Assembly: GCA_029551285.1 (NCBI GenBank)
Contig: JAKPFT010000022.1
Location: 1-64,000, forward strand
Direction: 5' to 3'
DNA length: 64,000 bases
Source: a bacterium
GTDB lineage: Bacteria > Ratteibacteria > UBA8468 > B48-G9 > DSTR01
Shown piece after piece: positions 16,978-25,212 of this stretch. The position numbers and the translations under genes were made by a program. Each line of letters starts with the position of its first letter. The stretch's first letter is position 1. The notes below the pieces were generated by a model. The model was not told the origin of the DNA and did no database searches. It saw only the letters and a list, made by a program, of their open reading frames with translations.

Positions 16978-18883
16978 GCGGAAGTTTCATGTGCCGCTGC
17001 GGTTCAGAATCTTTGCTGGCTTCAGCCTGATCGTACTGCTGGTGGGAGTAATCATTTTTTTCTATGGCCGTTACTTCATTGCCCAGAATGTTATCGGCCG
17101 AGCCCAGCGGGAGGTTGCCAGGTCCCTTAAAGCAGCCTGGAGTGAGTACCGACACGAGCTGGACCGCCTGGCCCTGGTTACTGACTTCCTCACCCGTTTT
17201 CATGCCGTAAAGGCTATTGACAACAACCGGAGAGTTGAGGCAATTAAAGAACGTTACAATCTTGACTATGTCCTCATTGAGCATCCCACCGCAGAAAAAC
17301 TCCCTGCCGGCGTAACCACGGAAACAAAGATGCTCACGGCTGAAGAACTGAGGCGCATCTCTCCAGAACTGGCCCGGCGGGCTATCATTAAGGACCAACC
17401 CACGCCCATGGCCCGGACGACCGTCCTGGGAGAGCTGCGCGATGCTCTGGTGATAGAGGGTTCTGCGCCTATCTTTGATCAGCAGGGCATACCCCGGGGT
17501 ATCCTGCGCGTGGGTAAAATGCTCAATCGGAATTTTGCTTTAGTTGACCGGATACAGGAGACCATTTTCGGGAAACAAACTTCTGACGGAAAACCAACCG
17601 GGACCGTCACCATTTTTTTGGGAGAGCGACGTATTGCCACCACGGTTCTAACCGACACCGGAGAGCGAGCCATTGGTACCTTTCTTTCCTGCGCCGTTTC
17701 CGACAAGCTTTATGGCCAGGGACTTTCCTGGAATGACCGTGCCTTCGTGGTCAACGACTGGTATCTCACGGCCTATGACCCCATTCGCAGCCGGGACGGT
17801 AAAATTATTGGCATTCTCTATGTGGGTATTCTTGAACGTCCCTTCATTCGAATCAAAGAGCAGATGTATTTCAACCTCGGCCTTTTGCTTCTCTCCGTGG
17901 TTCTGGTGTGTCTCTTCCTTTCTTACCGCATCGCCAGCGGCATCACCATACCGGTGTTGAAAGTGACTTCGGCAGCCCAGGCCCTTTCCCGGGGAAACTG
18001 GGAAGTCCGGGTGAGGACACCAACCTCGGTGGATGAAATAAACATCCTCTCGGAAACTTTCAATATGATGGCTGAAGAACTTCAGCGGGAACGCCAGGCC
18101 TTAATAGAAGCCAATCAGAAACTGGAAGCGGCCAACAGAAACTATCTCAACATGGTCGGTTTTGTTTCTCATGAATTAAAAGGGGTGCTTGGCTCCATTA
18201 TTATGAACATTTACGCTCTCAAGGATGGCTACCTCGGGACGCTCAACCCATCTCAGCAGAAGGCTCTCAACGCAGCCGCGCGCAGCCTGGAACACTTTGA
18301 AATGATGGTCAAGAATTACCTTGACCTGTCTCGCATTGAAAAAGGGGAATTGAAATTGACCAGACAGACCCTGAACCTTTTTGAAGATGTCATCAAACCC
18401 TGTCTGGCTACCTTTGAGAAACCTCTTCAGGAAAAGAAGATGAGGGTGGAAAAGGAAGTACCGCCTGACCTGGTGCTTTCCGGAGACCGCAGTTTGCTTC
18501 AGATTGTTTTCAATAACCTTTTCTCCAATGCCATTAAGTATGGAGCAGCCGGCGGTCTGATTAAAATCACCTGCCGCAAAGAAAAGGGGCTGCTTTACGT
18601 GGAGGTTTACAATGATGGCCGGCCGATTCCGCCCGAGCAGTTGCCCCTTCTTTTCCAGCGTTTCAGCCGGCTTCCCGAGACAGGGCAGGTGAAGGGAACC
18701 GGTCTGGGTCTTTTCATTACCAAAGAAATCATTGAAAAACACGGCGGCCGTATCTGGGCTCAACCCGGGTTTACCGGCAATGCCTTTTGCTTCACACTCA
18801 ACCGAGGAGAAACCGATGGAACTGAGTGCCCTGGAAAAACTGAAGAAGGCAAGACAGAAGGCCATCCACGAAAATCTGAGTAA
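16952..18883 (+). CDS. Membrane sensor histidine kinase with Cache-type periplasmic domain and HAMP
   Basis: 643 residues. Membrane segment 1 is near 18-38, then an external sensing domain of about 260 residues with the fold pattern of a single-Cache domain (repeated GxxRGILRVGK and DGKIIGILYVGI segments). Membrane segment 2 is near 306-328, followed by HAMP (about 328-380). The HisKA H-box is FVSHELKG with His407. HATPase_c shows the N-box NAIKYGAAG, NDGRPIPPEQ and GTGLGLFITKEIIEKHGG. It should autophosphorylate in response to an extracytoplasmic small molecule, probably a carboxylate or similar Cache ligand. The two receiver proteins at the end of the same operon are its likely partners. 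Its 3' end overlaps the hydrogenase beta-like gene by 68 bases. Confidence 0.92.
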   Translation: MKAKEKTGKRKFHVPLRFRIFAGFSLIVLLVGVIIFFYGRYFIAQNVIGRAQREVARSLKAAWSEYRHELDRLALVTDFLTRFHAVKAIDNNRRVEAIKERYNLDYVLIEHPTAEKLPAGVTTETKMLTAEELRRISPELARRAIIKDQPTPMARTTVLGELRDALVIEGSAPIFDQQGIPRGILRVGKMLNRNFALVDRIQETIFGKQTSDGKPTGTVTIFLGERRIATTVLTDTGERAIGTFLSCAVSDKLYGQGLSWNDRAFVVNDWYLTAYDPIRSRDGKIIGILYVGILERPFIRIKEQMYFNLGLLLLSVVLVCLFLSYRIASGITIPVLKVTSAAQALSRGNWEVRVRTPTSVDEINILSETFNMMAEELQRERQALIEANQKLEAANRNYLNMVGFVSHELKGVLGSIIMNIYALKDGYLGTLNPSQQKALNAAARSLEHFEMMVKNYLDLSRIEKGELKLTRQTLNLFEDVIKPCLATFEKPLQEKKMRVEKEVPPDLVLSGDRSLLQIVFNNLFSNAIKYGAAGGLIKITCRKEKGLLYVEVYNDGRPIPPEQLPLLFQRFSRLPETGQVKGTGLGLFITKEIIEKHGGRIWAQPGFTGNAFCFTLNRGETDGTECPGKTEEGKTEGHPRKSE

Positions 18884-21800
18884 ATGGACTGCCAGTACCA
18901 GAATCAACATCGGCATGTCCACGTGCGAAATCGCTGCCGGGTCCAGAATAGTCTGGGACGTTATTACTGGCGAAATCAGAAAACGAAAAATTCAAGACGT
19001 CTATGTGGGGCAGAAGGGATGTGTGGGACGCTGCCACTGTGAACCGACGGTGGAAGTCTTCCAGTTCGGCCAGCCTCCTTTTAAGTACGAAAACGTTGAT
19101 GCGGCTAAAGCCAGAGAGATTGTCCACCGCCACCTGGTAAAGAAGACTTCACCCGGAGAAAAAACTGATCTGGCTCACAGCGTCAGCAGCCAGGTTCTAA
19201 CCGACAAATCCCGCTTCATCTTCGGAGACATGCCTTACTTTGTTAAACAGAGAAGGCTGGCTCTGCGCAACTGCGGGGTTATTGACCCTGAATCCATTGA
19301 CGACTATCTGGCCATCCGGGGCTACGAAGCCTTAGCCAGGGTTCTCACCGAGTACACCCCGGAGCGGGTCATTGAAGAAGTGAGCAGGTCCGGGCTGAGG
19401 GGCCGGGGTGGCGGCGGCTTTCCCACCGGGCTGAAATGGCGGCTGGTGGCTGAGCAACCCGGTGAGGAAAAATTCGTCATCTGTAATGCGGATGAGGGCG
19501 ACCCGGGCGCCTTTATGGACCGGGGAGTGATTGAAGGCGACCCGTTCACGGTACTGGAAGCTATGGCTATCGGAGGTTATGCCGTGGGAGCCCGACAGGG
19601 CATTGTTTACATTCGGGCGGAATATCCTCTGGCTGTGACTCGCCTGCGGAAAGCCATCGGGCAGGCGCGCCACCTCCACCTTCTTGGAGAAAACATTCTG
19701 GGAACTGGTTTTTCCTTTGACGTGGAGATTGTTTTAGGGGCAGGTGCTTTTGTGTGCGGTGAAGAGACCGCCTTGATTCACTCCATTGAGGGCAGCCGGG
19801 GTATGCCCCGACTCCGCCCGCCCTACCCTTCTGTCAAAGGTCTCTGGGGAAAACCAACCGTCATCAACAATGTGGAAACATGGGCCAACATCCCCGTAAT
19901 TATCCTGGACGGCTGGGAAAACTTTACCGCCGTCGGCACAGAAAAAAGCAAGGGGACTAAAGTCTTCGCCCTGGCCGGAAAGGTCCAGAATACAGGGCTG
20001 GTAGAGGTTCCCATGGGCATGACACTGGGCGAGGTGATTTTTGACATCGGCGGCGGAATTAAAAATGGGAAAAAGTTCAAAGCGGCTCAAACAGGGGGAC
20101 CCTCGGGAGGCTGCTTACCGGTCCAGTTTCTCAACACGCCCATTGATTACGAGTCTCTGACCAGAGCCGGCTCCATCATGGGCTCCGGCGGTTTGATTGT
20201 GATGGACGAAAATGACTGTATGGTGGACGTCGCCAAGTTCTTTCTGGAATTCACCCAGGATGAATCGTGCGGCAAATGCGTTCCCTGCAGAGAAGGTACC
20301 AAAAGGATGTTAGAAATTTTAGAACGGATTAGCCGCGGCCAGGGGAAAGAGGAGGACCTGGAGAAACTGGAACGTCTGGGGCAGACCATTAAGAAAACCG
20401 CTCTGTGCGGTCTCGGTCAAACCGCACCCAATCCTGTTCTTTCCACCCTTCGCTATTTCCGGCACGAGTATGAGAGCCACATCCGGGAGCGGCTGTGTCC
20501 GGCGGCAGTCTGTGCCGAACTTTTCGTTTCTCCCTGTCAGCATACCTGTCCAGCCCACATTGACATCCCTGTCTTTATCGGCCAGATTAAGCACGGAAAG
20601 ACCCGGGAGGCTCTGAGAACTATTCTGGACCGTAATGTTCTGCCTTCAGTCTGTGGCCGGGTCTGTCACCACCCCTGCCAGGCTCACTGCCGGCGGGCCA
20701 AAATTGATGAGCCTGTTTCCATCATGCTTTTGAAACGTTTTGCCGCTGATTACGACAGAGCAGGCGACATGCCGCTGGATACTGAGAAAAAACCAGCCCG
20801 ACCGGAGAAGGTGGCAGTCATCGGTAGTGGTCCGGCTGGCCTGGCGTGTGCCGCCTGGCTGGTCAGGTTCGGCTACAATGTCACCATCTTTGAAGCCGAA
20901 AAAAAGCTGGGTGGCATGCTGAGATTGGGCATCCCTGAATACCGCTTACCCAGAGATATCCTTGACCGGGATATAGACCGCATCAAAAAAGCGGGGGTGA
21001 AGATAAAAACCGGTGTCCGGGTAGGCCAGGAGATAACCCTGGAGATGCTCCGGCACCAGGGCTTTAAGGCTTTCTTCCTGGGAGTGGGCGCCTGGCAGGA
21101 GTCTCCCCTGAAAATACCCGGGACTGAGCTGACAGGCGTAGTAGGTTCTCTCAGTTTCCTCAAGGCTTACAATTGCGGTCAGATTAAAAAAATCAGGGAT
21201 GGTTGGACCTACCTCAGCGGTAATAAACCAGTGCTCATCTCCGGCCGCCGCGTGGCGGTCATCGGCGGTGGTAACGCAGCCATGGATGTGGCCAGGACCT
21301 GCCTGCGGCTGGGCGCCAGAGAGGTGCATGTCATCTACCGGCGTTCCCGGGAGGCCATGCCGGCCATTCCGGAAGAAGTGGCCGAAGCAGAAAAAGAAGG
21401 TGTTCGGTTCCACTTCCTGCTTGTTCCCGAGGAAATCAAAGGCCAGAATGGCAGCGTTGCGGAAATAGTTTGCGCCAGTACCCGCCCGGGAGAATTTGAT
21501 GAGACCGGCCGGCGTAAGGCAGTGGCAACAGAAGAAAAGATTGTTTTCCCGGTAGAAGTGGTGATTAGTGCCATTGGCGGCCGTCCTCAAATGTCTCCGG
21601 AGATGAAGGAGAAACTTTCCCTTACAGCCTGGGGAACAATCAAGATTGACCCGCTCACCATGGCCACCAGTCAACCGGATGTTTTTGCTGGTGGAGATGT
21701 CACTACCGGCGGAGGAACGGTCATTGACTCCATGGCTGACGGCGAAAAAGCGGCCATTTCCATTGACCGCTACCTCCGCGGAGAATGCCTTACCGGGAAC

Positions 21801-22004
21801 CGTTTTGTTTACCGCGGTGAACGCCAGACAGTTCCAGCCTCAGACCTGCCGGGGGACCTTTCCCGGGCCGATGCGGAAAAACCCCAACAACTACCCCTGA
21901 AGTATCGGCTGGCCGGGTTTGAAGAAGTGGAACGCGGGTATAACAGAAAACAGGCTATCAGCGAAGCCTCAAGATGTCTGCGCTGTGACCGAAAGGAGAG
22001 TTAA
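18816..22004 (+). CDS. Fused NuoF-like (HydB) and GltD/NfnB-like NADPH flavoprotein subunit of an [FeFe]-hydrogenase
   Basis: 1062 residues combining two electron-transfer modules. Residues 1-115 are a thioredoxin-like [2Fe-2S] domain (STCEIAAG, KGCVGRCHCEP). Residues 130-560 are NuoF/HydB-like, with GRGGGGFPTGLKW near 195, GEETAL near 314 (NADH/FMN site) and the [4Fe-4S] motif SCGKCVPCREG near 482. Residues 565-650 hold Cys clusters of the type preceding GltD and NfnB. Residues 665-1050 are a two-dinucleotide flavoprotein with VAVIGSGPAGLACA (FAD) and VAVIGGGNAAMDVA (NADPH). The ATG at 18816 is preceded by AGGAG at 7 bases. The hydrogenase catalytic subunit follows 4 bases later. A complex linking H2, NAD(H) and NADP(H), possibly by flavin-based bifurcation, is inferred from this layout. 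Confidence 0.92.
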   Translation: MELSALEKLKKARQKAIHENLSKWTASTRINIGMSTCEIAAGSRIVWDVITGEIRKRKIQDVYVGQKGCVGRCHCEPTVEVFQFGQPPFKYENVDAAKAREIVHRHLVKKTSPGEKTDLAHSVSSQVLTDKSRFIFGDMPYFVKQRRLALRNCGVIDPESIDDYLAIRGYEALARVLTEYTPERVIEEVSRSGLRGRGGGGFPTGLKWRLVAEQPGEEKFVICNADEGDPGAFMDRGVIEGDPFTVLEAMAIGGYAVGARQGIVYIRAEYPLAVTRLRKAIGQARHLHLLGENILGTGFSFDVEIVLGAGAFVCGEETALIHSIEGSRGMPRLRPPYPSVKGLWGKPTVINNVETWANIPVIILDGWENFTAVGTEKSKGTKVFALAGKVQNTGLVEVPMGMTLGEVIFDIGGGIKNGKKFKAAQTGGPSGGCLPVQFLNTPIDYESLTRAGSIMGSGGLIVMDENDCMVDVAKFFLEFTQDESCGKCVPCREGTKRMLEILERISRGQGKEEDLEKLERLGQTIKKTALCGLGQTAPNPVLSTLRYFRHEYESHIRERLCPAAVCAELFVSPCQHTCPAHIDIPVFIGQIKHGKTREALRTILDRNVLPSVCGRVCHHPCQAHCRRAKIDEPVSIMLLKRFAADYDRAGDMPLDTEKKPARPEKVAVIGSGPAGLACAAWLVRFGYNVTIFEAEKKLGGMLRLGIPEYRLPRDILDRDIDRIKKAGVKIKTGVRVGQEITLEMLRHQGFKAFFLGVGAWQESPLKIPGTELTGVVGSLSFLKAYNCGQIKKIRDGWTYLSGNKPVLISGRRVAVIGGGNAAMDVARTCLRLGAREVHVIYRRSREAMPAIPEEVAEAEKEGVRFHFLLVPEEIKGQNGSVAEIVCASTRPGEFDETGRRKAVATEEKIVFPVEVVISAIGGRPQMSPEMKEKLSLTAWGTIKIDPLTMATSQPDVFAGGDVTTGGGTVIDSMADGEKAAISIDRYLRGECLTGNRFVYRGERQTVPASDLPGDLSRADAEKPQQLPLKYRLAGFEEVERGYNRKQAISEASRCLRCDRKES

Positions 22005-22008
22005 AGCC

Positions 22009-23793
22009 ATGAATGAGAAAAAAGTGACACTGACCATTGACGGTATTCAGGTCGTGGCCCGGGCTGACGCCACCATTATGGAAGCCGCGGAAATCGCTGG
22101 CCTTTGTATCCCCCGGCTCTGTTACCACTCCAGGCTGAGTGAGGCTGGCGCCTGCCGGGTCTGCATCGTTGAGGTTGAAGGAATGAAAAACTTTGTGCCC
22201 TCCTGTTGCACCAGAGTAGCCGAAGGGATGGTGGTCCGCACCAATAGCCCGGACCTGCTGAAGGCAAGACGGGACATCGTGGAGTTACTCCTTGACAACC
22301 ATCCGGAAGATTGCCAGACCTGCGCACGAAACGGCGATTGCGAACTTCAAACCCTGGCCCAGCAGTTCGGCATCAGGGAAAGGTTGTATCAGGGCGAGAG
22401 GAAGCATTTTCCGGTTGATATCTCCTCAGCTTCCATTGTCCGGGACCCTGACAAATGCATCCTCTGTGGCAAGTGCGTTCGGGTCTGTTCAGAAATTCAG
22501 GGTGTCAACGCCCTCTCCTTCAGCCACCGTGGTTTCAGGACCAACGTCGGGCCAGCCTTTGACCTGCCGGCCGCGGAAAGCGTCTGCGTCAACTGCGGGC
22601 AATGCACCCTGTTTTGCCCCACAGGCGCGCTCACGGAACGGGACGATACGGAAAAAGTCTGGCAGGCCTTAAGCGACCCGAGTAAAGTGGTTGTGGTCCA
22701 GATTGCACCGGCGGTCAGGGTGGCGCTTGGAGAACCCTTCGGTTTCCAGCCGGGAACAGACCTCACCGGCCAGACTGTGGCGGCTCTACGGCGGCTGGGC
22801 TTTGACCGTGTCTTTGACACGCAGTTCTCCGCGGACTTAACCATCATGGAGGAAGCCCACGAACTCCTGCACCGTCTCGCTCACGGCGGGAAACTGCCCA
22901 TGTTTACTTCCTGTTCCCCCGCCTGGATTAAATTCTGCGAGCACTTCCACCCTGATTTTCTGGAGAACCTTTCCACCTGCAAGTCTCCCCAGCAGATGAT
23001 GGGCGCATTAATCAAGACCTATTACGCGCGGAAACAGGGCTTAGAGGCGGCTTCCATCTACAGCGTAAGTATCATGCCGTGTACCGCCAAGAAATTTGAG
23101 GCGGCCAGACCGGAGATGAAAGCCAGTTCTTTCCAGGACGTGGATGCGGTTTTGACCACCAGGGAACTGGCCCGGATGATCAAACAGGCTGGCCTGAAAT
23201 TCTCCGAGTTAAAACCGGAAGAATTTGACGACCCGCTGGGCGAATCCACCGGAGCCGCCACCATTTTCGGGGTTACCGGTGGTGTCCTGGAAGCTGCTCT
23301 GCGAACTGCCTACGAAGCGGCCACAGGCAAGGAGCTGGAAAGAGTTGACTTTAACCAGGTCCGGGGATTTGAAGGTATCCGGGAAGCAGAGATTGACCTT
23401 GACGGCACCAGGATAAAAGTGGCGGTGGTCCACGGTCTGGCCAATACTCACCGGCTTCTTACCGAGATCAGAGCCGGTCAGCGGCATTATCATTTCGTGG
23501 AGGTTATGACCTGCCCCGGCGGCTGCCTGGGCGGAGGCGGCCAGCCGCGGCCACCTCAGGGGACCGAGCCCCTGGACAGGTCTTTCTATCAGAAACGAGC
23601 CGCCGGAATTTACACCATTGACAGCAGGAAAATCATCCGGCAATCCCATAAGAATCCCCAGATTAAACAGATTTACGCTGAGTTTCTGGGAACACCTCTG
23701 GGAGAAAAATCTCATCACCTTTTGCATACGCATTATCACCACCGGACCCCGAAAGGGTTTGCCAGTATTCGTGAGGAAATTTTTAACCTTTAA
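22009..23793 (+). CDS. hydA: [FeFe]-hydrogenase catalytic subunit
   Basis: 594 residues, cytoplasmic. Domains in order: N-terminal [2Fe-2S] ferredoxin domain (Cys around 35-65), the His-Cys cluster site HPEDCQTCARNGDC near 93, two [4Fe-4S] motifs (CILCGKCVRVC near 149 and CVNCGQCTLFCP near 196), then the H-cluster domain from about 225. The three H-cluster signatures are TSCSPAW (300-306), MPCTAKKFE (from 356) and TCPGGCLGGGG (near 500). The second position after the first cluster Cys is Ser303, where many HydA proteins have the proton-relay Cys. It reduces protons to H2 with electrons from the fused flavoprotein and ferredoxin. AAAGGAG precedes the ATG. The maturases HydE, HydF and HydG are not in this window. 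Confidence 0.95.
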   Translation: MNEKKVTLTIDGIQVVARADATIMEAAEIAGLCIPRLCYHSRLSEAGACRVCIVEVEGMKNFVPSCCTRVAEGMVVRTNSPDLLKARRDIVELLLDNHPEDCQTCARNGDCELQTLAQQFGIRERLYQGERKHFPVDISSASIVRDPDKCILCGKCVRVCSEIQGVNALSFSHRGFRTNVGPAFDLPAAESVCVNCGQCTLFCPTGALTERDDTEKVWQALSDPSKVVVVQIAPAVRVALGEPFGFQPGTDLTGQTVAALRRLGFDRVFDTQFSADLTIMEEAHELLHRLAHGGKLPMFTSCSPAWIKFCEHFHPDFLENLSTCKSPQQMMGALIKTYYARKQGLEAASIYSVSIMPCTAKKFEAARPEMKASSFQDVDAVLTTRELARMIKQAGLKFSELKPEEFDDPLGESTGAATIFGVTGGVLEAALRTAYEAATGKELERVDFNQVRGFEGIREAEIDLDGTRIKVAVVHGLANTHRLLTEIRAGQRHYHFVEVMTCPGGCLGGGGQPRPPQGTEPLDRSFYQKRAAGIYTIDSRKIIRQSHKNPQIKQIYAEFLGTPLGEKSHHLLHTHYHHRTPKGFASIREEIFNL

Positions 23794-23806
23794 TCAAGGA
23801 GAAACG

Positions 23807-24406
23807 ATGAAAAAAAATAGACTGGACACGGCTGAGGCCGGAGTTTCTCTGACTTCTCTTTCAGAATTTATTGACAGGGCCAGGCCGCTGCGCAACGCTC
23901 AGAGTCTACTCATGGGCACGCTCCACCATACCCAGGAACTTTTCGAATACATTCCCAGGGAAGCGGTGGAACTTATCTCGGAAAAGTTGAATCTGCCCAC
24001 GGCCCATATCTACGGTATGATTACCTTCTACAATTATTTCTCCCTCAAGCCAAGACCGGCCTACCAGATTCATGTCTGCAAGGGTACCGCCTGCTATGTC
24101 TCCGGTGGCTCAAGGGTTCTGGAAAGGCTCAAACAGGAATTAAAGATTGACGTGGGAGAAGTAACCCCTGATGGTCTGTTTGGCCTCAACGTGACGCGCT
24201 GTCTCGGTTGTTGCGGACTGGCACCGGTGATGCAGGTCAATGAGGATGTTTATGTCCGGGTGGTGCCGGAACGTTTGCCCGCTATCCTGAATTCCTATCG
24301 TCAGAAAGGAATTAGAGGAAAAGCCAGCACCAGGGTTGGCGCATTTGAACATCCCGGCCAGTCACGGTATGATAATAAAAGGCAAGCAACAGGCAGGCGG
24401 CGATGA
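23807..24406 (+). CDS. NuoE-like [2Fe-2S] subunit of the hydrogenase complex (HydC-like)
   Basis: 199 residues. The thioredoxin-like [2Fe-2S] domain shows HVCKGTACYVSGG and a second pair in CLGCCGLAPVMQV, the standard NuoE/HydC cluster. The N-terminal helical region (YIPREAVELISEKLNLPTAHIYG) is also typical. It passes electrons between the NADH-oxidising flavin subunit and the hydrogenase. The last 25 residues are basic and unrelated to the family core. AAGGAG lies 7 bases before the chosen ATG at 23807; the frame is open for another 63 codons upstream, but that stretch lies inside hydA and is rejected. Its stop overlaps the next start as ATGA, a sign of coupled translation. Confidence 0.93.
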   Translation: MKKNRLDTAEAGVSLTSLSEFIDRARPLRNAQSLLMGTLHHTQELFEYIPREAVELISEKLNLPTAHIYGMITFYNYFSLKPRPAYQIHVCKGTACYVSGGSRVLERLKQELKIDVGEVTPDGLFGLNVTRCLGCCGLAPVMQVNEDVYVRVVPERLPAILNSYRQKGIRGKASTRVGAFEHPGQSRYDNKRQATGRRR

Positions 24407-24798
24407 TCAAACGGATTCTGATTATTGACGATGATGTGGATTTTGCCGAAGCCTGCTGTAATTTTCTGGAAGCGGCCGGATATGAGACCTCTTACGAGAC
24501 AGATGCCAGCAAAGCTCTGGAGAAAATCCAGGCCAGCAAACCAGACCTTATTTTGCTGGATGTGGTCATGCAGGAACAGGATAGTGGCTTCCGGCTGGCA
24601 GAGTTGCTGAACCGCGATTTGAAGTTGCGACAGATACCGGTAATCTTCCTTACCGGATACTTCAAAAAAACGGAGAGCCAGGAACAGCAAGAACTCATCA
24701 AGAAGTGGCCCAATGTATACGGAGTTCTGGACAAACCGGTTAAACCTTCAATCTTGATGGAGGTTGTCCAGAAGGTTAGCCCGGATACTGGGCGGTGA
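24403..24798 (+). CDS. Single-domain response regulator (receiver only), first of two
   Basis: 131 residues forming one CheY-like receiver with no output domain. The acidic pocket is IIDDDVD, the phospho-acceptor Asp is in LILLDVVM, the switch Thr is in IFLTG and the conserved Lys is in LDKPVKP. It is translationally coupled to the NuoE-like gene (ATGA overlap). As part of the same operon as the Cache histidine kinase, it is the natural phosphate acceptor. Without a DNA-binding domain it must act by protein contact, for example on the hydrogenase complex, or as a phosphate sink; both are inferences. Confidence 0.9.
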   Translation: MIKRILIIDDDVDFAEACCNFLEAAGYETSYETDASKALEKIQASKPDLILLDVVMQEQDSGFRLAELLNRDLKLRQIPVIFLTGYFKKTESQEQQELIKKWPNVYGVLDKPVKPSILMEVVQKVSPDTGR

Positions 24799-24819
24799 AA
24801 TCAACGAAAAGGAGAAAAA

Positions 24820-25206
24820 ATGGCCAGGAAAATTCTGGTGGTGGACGACGACCCTGATTTTGTAGAAGGTACTGTCAGTGTCTTACAGGCTGAAGGATTT
24901 AACGCCATCTCTGCCAGCAACGGCGCGGAAGGTTTTGCCAGAGCCAGGCAGGAAAAACCAGACTTGATCTTGCTGGACGTGATGATGACCCACAAAACTG
25001 AAGGCTTTGATATTGCCCGGAACCTCAAAAACGATGCGACCACCTGTGAAATACCGGTGGTAATTATCACCGGTATCCGAAAAGATATGAACCTGCCTTT
25101 TGGTTTTGAACCTGATGAGGACTGGCTGCCAGTTAAAGCCGTGCTGGAAAAGCCCATCAAACCTGAAACGTTGCTTAAGACCGTCAGAGAGGTCCTCGGT
25201 TCCTGA
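24820..25206 (+). CDS. Single-domain response regulator (receiver only), second of two
   Basis: 128 residues, a second CheY-like receiver. The pocket is VVDDDPD, the phospho-acceptor Asp is in LILLDVMM, Thr is in VIITG and Lys is in LEKPIKP. An insertion between beta-4 and alpha-4 (KDMNLPFGFEPDEDW) distinguishes it from the first receiver, although the two clearly share ancestry. AAAAGGAG precedes the ATG. It is the last gene of the rex-hydrogenase operon and converges on the URO-D-like pseudogene with 6 bp between stops. No terminator hairpin is visible there. Confidence 0.9.
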   Translation: MARKILVVDDDPDFVEGTVSVLQAEGFNAISASNGAEGFARARQEKPDLILLDVMMTHKTEGFDIARNLKNDATTCEIPVVIITGIRKDMNLPFGFEPDEDWLPVKAVLEKPIKPETLLKTVREVLGS

Positions 25207-25212
25207 CATTGT

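Noticed and set aside
18732-18815. N-terminal extension of the NuoF-GltD fusion by 28 codons
   Set aside because: It lies inside the histidine kinase gene and the ATG at 18816 has a good ribosome site and the expected N-terminus.
23618-23806. N-terminal extension of the NuoE-like gene
   Set aside because: The extra 63 codons are the other-frame reading of the hydA 3' end; the ATG at 23807 has AAGGAG upstream.
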